Assembly: GCA_946481605.1 (NCBI GenBank)
Contig: CAMLPA010000111.1
Span: 1 to 9,135, forward strand
DNA from: an uncultured Flavihumibacter sp.
Lineage (GTDB): Bacteria > Bacteroidota > Bacteroidia > Chitinophagales > Chitinophagaceae
DNA length: 9,135 nucleotides
Direction: 5' to 3'
A program made the position numbers and the translations under genes. The notes below the pieces were generated by a model. That model saw nothing but the letters and a program-made list of their open reading frames with translations, did no database searches and had not been told where the DNA came from. Positions 1 to 5,365 of this stretch are shown one piece after another (the first letter of the stretch is position 1; each line of letters begins with the position of its first letter).

Positions 1-48
1 AATGAGCAGTTGATTGCTTATTGCGTGAAGAAAGGGATTATTGAGTAG
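1..48 (+). CDS. 3' end of an off-window gene, unassigned
   Basis: The reading frame is open from the first base and ends in TAG at 46-48, giving only the last 15 residues (NEQLIAYCVKKGIIE). The tail has an amphipathic helix followed by KKGII, which loosely resembles the end of LuxR/NarL-type DNA-binding domains, but this is far too short to assign a family. It is on the same strand as the operon that begins at 142, separated by 93 bases. That gap contains a plausible promoter, so this gene is probably a separate unit. Confidence 0.45.
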   Translation, partial: NEQLIAYCVKKGIIE

Positions 49-109
49 AAGATTTTTATTTCTTTCTCCGGTTTACGGATTCCCGTAAAAAACAGCCAAA
101 CGGGGCGAT

Positions 110-117
110 TACATTTG
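110..117 (+). promoter_or_regulatory. Bacteroidota-type -7 element before the six-gene operon
   Basis: TACATTTG matches the Bacteroidota -7 consensus TAnnTTTG exactly and ends 24 bases before the ATG at 142, which leaves room for a short leader. I do not see a convincing TTTG -33 element at the usual distance, so the call rests on the -7 motif and its position alone. Confidence 0.4.
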
Positions 118-141
118 GGGCATCATTAACACCACAGTATT

Positions 142-348
142 ATGAAGCCTTATTATGTGAATACGGATGCTCAGTACAATGGAGATCATGAAGTGCATAC
201 GGTAGATTGCCACAAACTGCCGCAACTTTCAAATCGGAAATTTCTAGGATCTTATACATCTTGTCATCCGGCCGTAGTGGAAGCCAGCAAATATTACAGC
301 AAAGTGAATGGATGTGTGCATTGCTGTACGCCCTGTCATACAAGTTAA
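142..348 (+). CDS. Cys/His-rich microprotein, 68 aa, Bacteroidota family of unknown function
   Basis: This 68-residue protein begins MKPYYVNTDAQ and has no signal peptide or membrane segment. It resembles small hypothetical proteins common in Bacteroidota that share a YYVN-AQ-NGDHEVH opening and an NGC-CC-CHTS end; that likeness is from memory and not searched. Visible features are His19 and Cys23 (H-x3-C), Cys41, an Ala-rich helix with paired Tyr at 51-52, then Cys58, Cys61, Cys62 and Cys65. The Cys/His spacing suggests a small metal-binding or disulfide fold. The general pattern (His, Cys, Leu, then Ala, Gly and a terminal Cys pair) recalls tiny Ada-like or nuclease-tail Cys domains, but this is inference. 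It is the first gene of the operon, 10 bases before the next start. No function is known to me. Confidence 0.8.
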   Translation: MKPYYVNTDAQYNGDHEVHTVDCHKLPQLSNRKFLGSYTSCHPAVVEASKYYSKVNGCVHCCTPCHTS

Positions 349-358
349 TATACGCAGT

Positions 359-601
359 ATGAAGTTCCGCATCAGAAAGCCTTCTTTAAAAAAGAGATTG
401 GCGGCACGTACCTCTTTAAAACGGGTGGTACGCCACAACCTTGGCTTTAAGGCGCCCCGTGGCTGGGGCTGGCTTACCGACCCCAAAAAGGCAGCCTACA
501 ACCGGGCTTACAACAGAACGTCGGTAGGATGTTTGTGGATGGCATTCCTGCTGGCAGGTATATCTATGATGTTGGTGGCTTTTGTTTGGATTTTAGTATG
601 A
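359..601 (+). CDS. Basic small protein with C-terminal membrane helix, 80 aa
   Basis: I chose the ATG at 359 because the longer in-frame extension runs back into the preceding gene and adds an unrelated leader. The N-terminal 55 residues are strongly basic (MKFRIRKPSLKKRLAARTSL onward) and contain KAPRGWGWLTDPKKAAYN and YNRTS, segments I recall from a recurrent Bacteroidota hypothetical-protein family. Residues about 58-80 form a single hydrophobic helix ending at the C-terminus. With no signal peptide, a basic N-terminus facing the cytoplasm and a tail anchor is the simplest topology, and the basic part could touch nucleic acid or lipid headgroups. The stop TGA overlaps the ATG of the next gene as ATGA, a sign of coupled translation. 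Function unknown. Confidence 0.75.
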   Translation: MKFRIRKPSLKKRLAARTSLKRVVRHNLGFKAPRGWGWLTDPKKAAYNRAYNRTSVGCLWMAFLLAGISMMLVAFVWILV

Positions 602-804
602 AAGTGGGTGTAATTGCGCTATTCATACTATTAATGATGGCATGCAGCACGAAGGATGTTTATGTGTGCGATAGCAAAGGGGCGGGGCGGTACCATTTGA
701 AGGAGACTTGTAAAGGACTGAAGAACTGTAGTTACAGGATCAGGAAAACAACGGAGGATAGTGCGATGGAAGAAGGGAAGACGTTGTGCAGGTGGGAGAA
801 GTGA
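598..804 (+). CDS. Small Cys-rich lipoprotein, 68 aa
   Basis: The start at 598 overlaps the upstream stop (ATGA) and gives a textbook short lipoprotein signal: MKVG, a hydrophobic stretch, then MMAC with the lipid-attachment cysteine at residue 16. A start further upstream at 529 would bury this signal inside the preceding gene, so it is rejected. The mature part is about 52 residues and carries VYVC (Cys24), YHLKETC (His33, Cys38), Leu41, Cys44 and a GKTLCRWE end (Cys64). It resembles short Bacteroidota proteins of the form Y-C, YH-C-GL-C, GKTLC-W; I know of no assigned role. The spacing of His, Cys, Leu and the late Ala/Gly/Cys is reminiscent of the first gene of this operon. Likely envelope-anchored. 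The next gene starts 24 bases later. Confidence 0.75.
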   Translation: MKVGVIALFILLMMACSTKDVYVCDSKGAGRYHLKETCKGLKNCSYRIRKTTEDSAMEEGKTLCRWEK

Positions 805-828
805 ATTTAAACACCAAATAGATATTGC

Positions 829-1218
829 ATGAATGACCCAACCCAAAGCCGTTACCGGTATCTTAAATTTAAAACAGATACGCCTTACAGAAGGTACATT
901 CAGGTTGATAAACAGCTCCGGCAAGGTTTACTGCAAAAAACCAATATAGAAGTGCCACCTCACGGTTCTTATGGTCCATTGCTCTTCAGACCGGAATGGA
1001 AATCAAAAAGAGCGGCAATCCTGGCGCGGGACAATGGCTGCGTTATCTGCCGCGGACGGGATGCGCTCCAGGTCCATCACCGGCAATACCATTTCGTGGT
1101 GCGTCATAGGAAATTCAGACTGCCTTGGGAGTATCCGGATCATCTCCTGATCACTTTATGTGAATCATGCCATAAACGCGGGCACGATAAATTCCAGGTA
1201 CCCATCATCCACTGCTAA
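829..1218 (+). CDS. Small HNH nuclease-like protein, 129 aa
   Basis: The C-terminal half is an HNH/beta-beta-alpha-metal module. It has Trp57 and ILARD leading into Cys71-x2-Cys74 (zinc knuckle), LQVHHR with His83-His84, then LITLC-ESC-H with Cys111, Cys114 and His115, and a last His at 119. The Asn usual in the middle of the motif (NLITLC) is here a His (HLLITLC, residue 105). Members of this subgroup often vary at that site, so activity is possible but not certain. The N-terminal 50 residues (RYRYLKFKTDTPYRRYIQVD) are of unknown type. It is cytoplasmic by sequence, lies 24 bases after the lipoprotein gene and 12 bases before the next gene. HNH proteins serve in restriction, toxins and mobile introns; nothing here resembles a restriction specificity domain. 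Substrate unknown. Confidence 0.8.
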   Translation: MNDPTQSRYRYLKFKTDTPYRRYIQVDKQLRQGLLQKTNIEVPPHGSYGPLLFRPEWKSKRAAILARDNGCVICRGRDALQVHHRQYHFVVRHRKFRLPWEYPDHLLITLCESCHKRGHDKFQVPIIHC

Positions 1219-1230
1219 AAATATACTTCA

Positions 1231-1812
1231 ATGGGACTATTTACATTCTTTAACCGAAAAAACGGATATTCAAATGGCTCTGCCTTTATGAATGAAGATA
1301 AACCTCAAAAAGCCTTACCGGAAATACCACAGGATATTTTCATTGAAAAAGAAAAGGAAGAACGTGAACATCAGGCTGAATCAACAGATCATCAGCCTGA
1401 TGCAAATGGTATATCCGTCTTATTTTTCTTTCTGGAAAAGAACCATGAAGGAAAGGGTTATGATGATGCGCTGGTTAATCCTGACACAACCCACCTTCAA
1501 CAAAATATTACTGCATTAAAGAACGAACTGGAAAGGACGATCAGGAAGGTCAAAATTTTTTATGAAGACTTTATAAGGGAGATCAATTTTCATATACAAA
1601 GTCGTAGCCGTAGCGGAATGATAGATACAGTAGAAGAACTTATCGTGAAAAAGGATACCGCTGAAAGCCATATCCGCCAGATCATAGAAATGGAAAAAGA
1701 TGCGATGGAAGATAAAGGCGTTTGCCAAAGCGTCCTCATCAGTTATACCCGCGGTTTCAAAAATGGATTAGCCGCCATCTCTGCACATTCTATTATGAAA
1801 AAGAAATTCTAA
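1231..1812 (+). CDS. Soluble helical protein, partner-type gene next to DUF4407 gene, 193 aa
   Basis: The protein starts MGLFTFFNRKN, has a charged, probably disordered stretch to about residue 58, then a helical body. Recognisable segments are FFLEKNHEGKGYDDALVNPD (69-85), an alpha-helix with YEDFIREINFHIQSRSRSGM (111-130), a heptad-like helix (about 131-163) and a C-terminal YTRGFKNGLAA. I recall similar proteins (KGY-DAL-NPD, FHI-SRSR-G, Y-RGF--G) beside DUF4407 genes in other Bacteroidota, but I cannot confirm it here. There are no catalytic motifs, signal peptide or membrane segments. The gene ends 10 bases before the DUF4407 start, which favours co-translation and a physical partnership, possibly through the helices. 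Function unknown. Confidence 0.8.
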   Translation: MGLFTFFNRKNGYSNGSAFMNEDKPQKALPEIPQDIFIEKEKEEREHQAESTDHQPDANGISVLFFFLEKNHEGKGYDDALVNPDTTHLQQNITALKNELERTIRKVKIFYEDFIREINFHIQSRSRSGMIDTVEELIVKKDTAESHIRQIIEMEKDAMEDKGVCQSVLISYTRGFKNGLAAISAHSIMKKKF

Positions 1813-1822
1813 ACATAGTTTT

Positions 1823-2827
1823 ATGAAAAATTGGTGGATCAGGTTCGGCTGCTTCCTTACTGGGCACAATTATAATATCATACGGAACAGCAGTGAAGTT
1901 TCGGCAAAGAACGTAAAGCGTTACGCATCCGCCCTGATGATCGTTTGTGTACTCTGGGCATTTATCGGATTCTTTTTTACAAGCAGGTATATACAGGCGG
2001 GGGCCGTGGGATCGGCGATAGGGGCGCTGGTTTTTGTGATCATTATTATTCAGATTGAACGCCAGATTATTCTATCTATCCATCCAGGTAAACTACTTCT
2101 GTTTTCAAGATTCATTATTGCCTTGATGATGTCTGTGATAGGTGCCGTTATCATCGATCAAATCATCTTCAAAGAAGATATTGAGCTGGAAAAAATCACC
2201 TTCATCGAAGAAAGGGTTAAAAAAGCACTTGGACCCAAAACGGAGGAGTTGCACCTCCAGATCCGCAACCTGGACACCGCTATCATGAAAAAAGAACAAG
2301 AGAAAGTTGAACTTGTTGCAGACATCAGCAAACACCCTACTACACCAGTTTACGGAACACAATCAAGTACCAGAACAGAGAGAAGTACAAAAATAGATTC
2401 TGCCACGGGAAATGCTGTTACCACGGAAAGGTCGGTACCGGTGGCTGTTACTACGGTATCCAACATGGCAAATCCCAAAATAGCCTTACTTGTTCCACTG
2501 GAAGAAACAATTAAAAACCTGAGGGCGGAGAAATCGGAAAAAGAAGTGGCACTGTTAAACATAAGGCCCAAACTGGAAAAAGAGATTAGTTCAAAAACAG
2601 GATTTCTCGATGAGCTGGAGGTGATGTTCGCACTTATCAGCAGATCGAAAGTTGCCCTGGTGATCTGGTTGATCTGGCTCTTCTTTCTGCTCGGGCTGGA
2701 AATGCTGATTTTGATCAGTAAAGCCAATGAAAAGGAGGATGATTATGGTACAACTATTAAACACCAGATGGAGCTACAGAAAAAGAAATTGAGCTTGCTG
2801 GCAGATATGGCGGGCGGAGGCAGGTAA
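1823..2827 (+). CDS. DUF4407-type four-pass membrane protein with helical extramembrane domain
   Basis: This 334-residue protein has hydrophobic segments at about 35-54, 60-78, 91-112 and 276-298. The opening (CFLTGHNYNII, then an SEVSAKNVKRY run into the first helix) and the arrangement of three N-terminal helices, a long charged region and one late helix fit the DUF4407 family. Residues about 118-170 and 225-258 are charged and heptad-like, consistent with a coiled coil. Between them is a Ser/Thr-rich low-complexity linker (about 171-215). The C-terminal 35 residues are soluble and charged. With an even number of passes, both ends and the central domain's side depend on orientation, which I cannot settle. 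No enzymatic motif is visible. It closes the operon and is followed by a hairpin terminator. DUF4407 has no established function that I can cite. Confidence 0.82.
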   Translation: MKNWWIRFGCFLTGHNYNIIRNSSEVSAKNVKRYASALMIVCVLWAFIGFFFTSRYIQAGAVGSAIGALVFVIIIIQIERQIILSIHPGKLLLFSRFIIALMMSVIGAVIIDQIIFKEDIELEKITFIEERVKKALGPKTEELHLQIRNLDTAIMKKEQEKVELVADISKHPTTPVYGTQSSTRTERSTKIDSATGNAVTTERSVPVAVTTVSNMANPKIALLVPLEETIKNLRAEKSEKEVALLNIRPKLEKEISSKTGFLDELEVMFALISRSKVALVIWLIWLFFLLGLEMLILISKANEKEDDYGTTIKHQMELQKKKLSLLADMAGGGR

Positions 2828-2892
2828 ACGTAAACTGATTTGCGTCAGACACATTATTCTTATTTAATTATCCATTAAACCACGCCATAGTA

Positions 2893-2920
2893 AACCTCTT
2901 CAATGCTTATTGAAGGGGTT
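2893..2920 (+). terminator. Hairpin terminator after the six-gene operon
   Basis: AACCTCTTCAAT and ATTGAAGGGGTT pair over 12 positions with one G-U, closing a 4-base GCTT loop. A modest T-containing run (ATTTCTG) follows. It lies 65 bases after the operon's last stop. The T-tract is short, so efficiency is uncertain. Confidence 0.6.
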
Positions 2921-2984
2921 ATTTCTGTAAAAAATTTGCCTGGGAAATAAACTTTATACTTTCCTAATCAACTCATATTTCTCC

Positions 2985-2992
2985 TATTTTTG
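2985..2992 (+). promoter_or_regulatory. -7 element for the DinB-like gene
   Basis: TATTTTTG fits TAnnTTTG exactly and lies 65 bases before the ATG at 3058. A matching -33 TTTG is not evident. Its last two bases overlap the left arm of the hairpin at 2991-3019, so a transcript would start inside or just before that structure. Confidence 0.4.
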
Positions 2993-3019
2993 AGCCGATT
3001 AACGCTTTTAATCGGCTCA
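2991..3019 (+). promoter_or_regulatory. 12-bp perfect inverted repeat in the DinB-like gene's upstream region
   Basis: TGAGCCGATTAA and TTAATCGGCTCA are perfect complements around a 5-base loop. The T-run lies before the hairpin rather than after it, so it is a poor terminator in either direction. Because it touches the -7 element and precedes the gene by 38 bases, an operator or a leader structure is more likely. Confidence 0.45.
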
Positions 3020-3057
3020 TGATTTGTTAATGGCCGCCCCCCGACAACAGAAACGCT

Positions 3058-3567
3058 ATGGCATCATCCCTCCCTGAAGTATGGCAAAGAGGTTCCATTC
3101 CGGGTATTACCGCGCTGCTGCAACCTGTGGCACATGCACTACTACAGGCCAGGGAAGAACTGGCTGAAGTGATGTACAACTTCCCGGATCACCTGCTTTG
3201 GGAAAAGCCTTCGGGTGTGGCATCTGTTGGTTTTCATCTGCAGCATTTATCTGGCGTATTGGATCGTCTCTTTACTTATGCCCGCGGGGAAAAACTGGAT
3301 AACCAGCAAAGAGCGGCACTTGCTGCTGAAGCGCTTGTTCAAAACCCGGATGTTTCTGTTTCCGTGTTGTTGGAACGATTTCACTTACAAGTGGAAAACG
3401 CATTGGAGCAACTGCGGAATACCGCTCCGGAAACGCTAACCCATTTTCGAGGTATCGGGGAAAAACAATTGCCCTCGAATGTACTAGGGCTGTTGTTTCA
3501 CGCGGCCGAACACACGATGCGGCATATTGGACAATTGCATGTAACAGCGAAAGTGGTGAAGAGATGA
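3058..3567 (+). CDS. DinB-family (DinB/YfiT fold) protein, 169 aa
   Basis: The DinB fold is a four-helix bundle with a three-His metal site, used by thiol-dependent S-transferases and related enzymes. Here GFHLQHLSGVLDRL supplies His60/His63 in the second helix region, and FHAAEHTMRHIGQLH supplies His148, His152 and His156 in the last helix. The likely metal trio is His63, His152 and His156, and the RHIGQ signature is typical of the family. Length (169 aa) is normal and no export signal is present, so the protein should be cytoplasmic. The thiol substrate and reaction cannot be read from sequence. It is convergent with the VOC-fold gene, with 11 bases between the two stops, and has its own promoter-like element. 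The gene appears intact. Confidence 0.87.
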   Translation: MASSLPEVWQRGSIPGITALLQPVAHALLQAREELAEVMYNFPDHLLWEKPSGVASVGFHLQHLSGVLDRLFTYARGEKLDNQQRAALAAEALVQNPDVSVSVLLERFHLQVENALEQLRNTAPETLTHFRGIGEKQLPSNVLGLLFHAAEHTMRHIGQLHVTAKVVKR

Positions 3568-3578
3568 ATAATTGAACC

Positions 3579-3935
3579 TCACCCCTCCTCCCCAAACGTC
3601 AGCAAATTATTATCCGGATCCAGCAACGAAAACTCCTTCATGCCCCAGGACTTTTGTTGTAACGATCCATTCGGATGAATGGCCACATTTCGTTCCAGCA
3701 ACCATTGGTACAATGCGGCAATATCATCCGTCCTGATGTACACCTGCCCATAGTTCTCCGAAGGATTCAATGCTTTGAATTCAAAAAAATGCAACTCAAT
3801 ACCATCCTTTTCCAGCATCAGATACCCATCGTAATCCATTGCGCCGATGGCGCGAAAACCTAAGCCATCAATATAATACTGCTTTGTGGCCGACTTATCG
3901 CGCATCGGTAATTTGGGATGAATGGAACGAAGCAT
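3579..3935 (-). CDS. Glyoxalase/bleomycin-resistance (VOC) family protein, 118 aa
   Basis: I place the start at the ATG at 3935. A longer frame from a TTG at 3962 would begin inside the promoter element at 3960-3967. The protein has the paired beta-alpha-beta-beta-beta layout of VOC proteins: IHPKLPMRDKSATKQYYIDG at the start, IELHFFEF (residues 46-53), YGQVYIRTDDIAALYQWL, and a closing DPDNNLLTFGE. These segments are those of the bleomycin-resistance subgroup, whose members are small dimers that bind bleomycin-type drugs rather than catalyse glyoxal removal. His6, His49 and Glu116 are possible ligands, but a full metal set is not certain. Substrate unknown. Convergent with the DinB-like gene, 41 bases downstream of the T9SS gene's stop. 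Confidence 0.85.
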   Translation of the reverse strand: MLRSIHPKLPMRDKSATKQYYIDGLGFRAIGAMDYDGYLMLEKDGIELHFFEFKALNPSENYGQVYIRTDDIAALYQWLLERNVAIHPNGSLQQKSWGMKEFSLLDPDNNLLTFGEEG

Positions 3936-3959
3936 GGCGCTGTGTTTAAAGGGTGAACT

Positions 3960-3967
3960 CAAAAATA
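3960..3967 (-). promoter_or_regulatory. -7 element for the VOC-family gene
   Basis: On the minus strand this reads TATTTTTG, an exact TAnnTTTG match, followed by AG just as in the element before the DinB-like gene. It lies 24 bases before the ATG at 3935, inside the short gap after the T9SS gene. It supports the shorter start and independent transcription. A clear -33 element is not seen. Confidence 0.5.
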
Positions 3968-3976
3968 AGGCTTTGC

Positions 3977-5122
3977 TTAGTTTTTCACCACCTTCATCTT
4001 TTCCACCCCTGAACCCGTTCTCACATGAATGATATACATACCCGAAGGCAACGGTGCTAAATCCGCGGTATGGGTGCTCATGCCTGGCTTTTCAATGTGC
4101 AACCATCTTTTCCCGTTCATATCGTACACCGTTATGTTTTCAATGTTCCCGGTTTCCGATACAATTTTTACCCTTCCAACAGTTGGATTCGGAGCAACCG
4201 ATACCAGTGCCACATTGGTGTTCCGAAGCGAGATCACTTCGCTGAACGATTCCTTCCCATCCAAATCTACCTGCCGCAGACGAAACAAATGAACAGGATC
4301 GTTGCTCACGGGATAGGAGAAATTATATACCTGCTTAGCAGTACTATTGCCCATTGCTTTCACCGTACCCACTTTAGAGAACTGCCGTCCATTGGTACTG
4401 TGTTCTATGTTAAAATGACTGCTTTGCTGTTCCTGCGCGGTGGCCCATTCCAGCAGGCAATCGGTTCCCCTTATGGCTCCTCTGAAATATTCGTATTGTA
4501 CAGGAAGCGCGCCCGGCGCGGCCAGTGAAATATAGTTCATGCTCAGGTTAAAAACGGTTTGTGGCGATTTGGGATAGAATCTGATCTCATCCACATCACT
4601 GAAAAGAGATGGCGTTAATTCATCGGCCTGGGAAATTGTTTTAGGCGGATAAGCGGGCGGTGTGGCAAAGGCCACTTCAATGGTGCCCACCAGCACGCCA
4701 TTATCATAGGTAGAGATCATGACCGGGGAATACCCGCCCCAATCGTACAGCGTGATGGATTGTAGAGAGAAGTTTACAGCAGTGCTCGAACTTTTCATGA
4801 CCATACCCGGAACGCCGTTGTTGGTGGCTTCCACATCGGGACCGGAGGTGAGTCCGTTGTAAGTGGCATCGTCGGAGCTGAGGTAGGAATTGGTTTTCCA
4901 GGTGATCGTGGATCCGGGCTCCAGACTGAATGTTGAGCTGGCTGTAAAAATCTGAATTTCAAGCCCGATGATGTCTTCGGAGCCGCCTTCTCCATCGCGG
5001 GCCACGCCTGCGGTCCAGGAGGGTTCATCGCTTGAAAATGTGAGTACGTGGGGAAGGTTTACCTGGGCACGGGAAAAATAAAATGTGGTGCAGGCTGTTA
5101 GTAACAGGTAGATTTTTTTCAT
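3977..5122 (-). CDS. Secreted protein with T9SS type A sorting domain, 381 aa
   Basis: The ATG at 5122 gives a normal signal peptide (MKKIYLLLTACTTFYFSRAQ) with probable cleavage near Ala19/Gln20. Upstream in-frame codons would hide the signal. A lipobox-like LTAC at 8-11 exists, but the hydrophobic run before it is only seven residues, so a lipoprotein is less likely. Residues about 21-205 form a beta-rich, Ser/Thr-rich domain with DWGG at 127-130, of no type I can name. Residues about 206-300 form a fibronectin-III-like module (LEWATAQEQ, FNIEHSTNGRQF, FRLRQVDLDGKESFSEV). Residues about 307-381 are the T9SS C-terminal domain: APNPTVGRVKI, ITVYDMNGK, LPSGMYIIHVRTGSGVEKMK. The protein should cross the outer membrane by T9SS and be surface-bound or released. 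Ligand or enzymatic role unknown. Confidence 0.88.
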   Translation of the reverse strand: MKKIYLLLTACTTFYFSRAQVNLPHVLTFSSDEPSWTAGVARDGEGGSEDIIGLEIQIFTASSTFSLEPGSTITWKTNSYLSSDDATYNGLTSGPDVEATNNGVPGMVMKSSSTAVNFSLQSITLYDWGGYSPVMISTYDNGVLVGTIEVAFATPPAYPPKTISQADELTPSLFSDVDEIRFYPKSPQTVFNLSMNYISLAAPGALPVQYEYFRGAIRGTDCLLEWATAQEQQSSHFNIEHSTNGRQFSKVGTVKAMGNSTAKQVYNFSYPVSNDPVHLFRLRQVDLDGKESFSEVISLRNTNVALVSVAPNPTVGRVKIVSETGNIENITVYDMNGKRWLHIEKPGMSTHTADLAPLPSGMYIIHVRTGSGVEKMKVVKN

Positions 5123-5127
5123 GGAAG

Positions 5128-5156
5128 CATCGTTTAATGGTGAAGAATAAACGATG
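5128..5156 (-). promoter_or_regulatory. Palindrome in the leader of the T9SS-protein gene
   Basis: CATCGTTTA and TAAACGATG are perfect 9-bp complements around an 11-base spacer. On the minus strand the structure ends five bases before the ATG at 5122, so it could hinder ribosome access in the RNA or bind a dimeric regulator in the DNA. The function is inferred from position only. Confidence 0.45.
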
Positions 5157-5273
5157 TGTTGCGGAAATTGTGCCGAGGGAGATACTTTTTGAAACGAAAG
5201 ACAAAGCACTAAAAATCTGTTCTCTGATCAACAATTGGGATAGTTGGAGTCTTTTGCACAAAAGCAAACAATA

Positions 5274-5316
5274 TTTACTAAAGCATAATCCTGAATCCTG
5301 ATTATGCTTTAGTAAA
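5274..5316 (-). terminator. 17-bp perfect hairpin, probable terminator of the SWIM gene
   Basis: The arms TTTACTAAAGCATAATC and GATTATGCTTTAGTAAA pair without mismatch around a 9-base loop. On the minus strand the hairpin lies 49 bases after the stop at 5366 and is followed by the T-rich TATTGTTTGCTTTTG, as expected for a Rho-independent terminator. The stem is AT-rich and the T-run is interrupted, so it might also act in other ways. Confidence 0.55.
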
Positions 5317-5365
5317 ACAGTTATAAAAGAAACAATTCTAAGTAAAATGAATACAGCGCCCTGAA

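Noticed and set aside
72..89. Hairpin TTTACGG/CCGTAAA after the partial gene, as a terminator
   Set aside because: The stem is only 7 bp and is followed by A residues rather than a T-run on the plus strand; too weak to annotate.
529..597. Upstream extension of the lipoprotein gene
   Set aside because: It would overlap the preceding gene by 73 bases and bury the lipoprotein signal; the ATGA start at 598 is better.
2350..2727. 125-codon antisense frame in the DUF4407 gene
   Set aside because: Ser-rich translation opposite a coiled-coil coding region, with no independent support.
4070..4528. 152-codon open frame on the plus strand inside the T9SS gene
   Set aside because: It is antisense to a well-supported gene with clear domains and encodes no recognisable motif; an antisense shadow.
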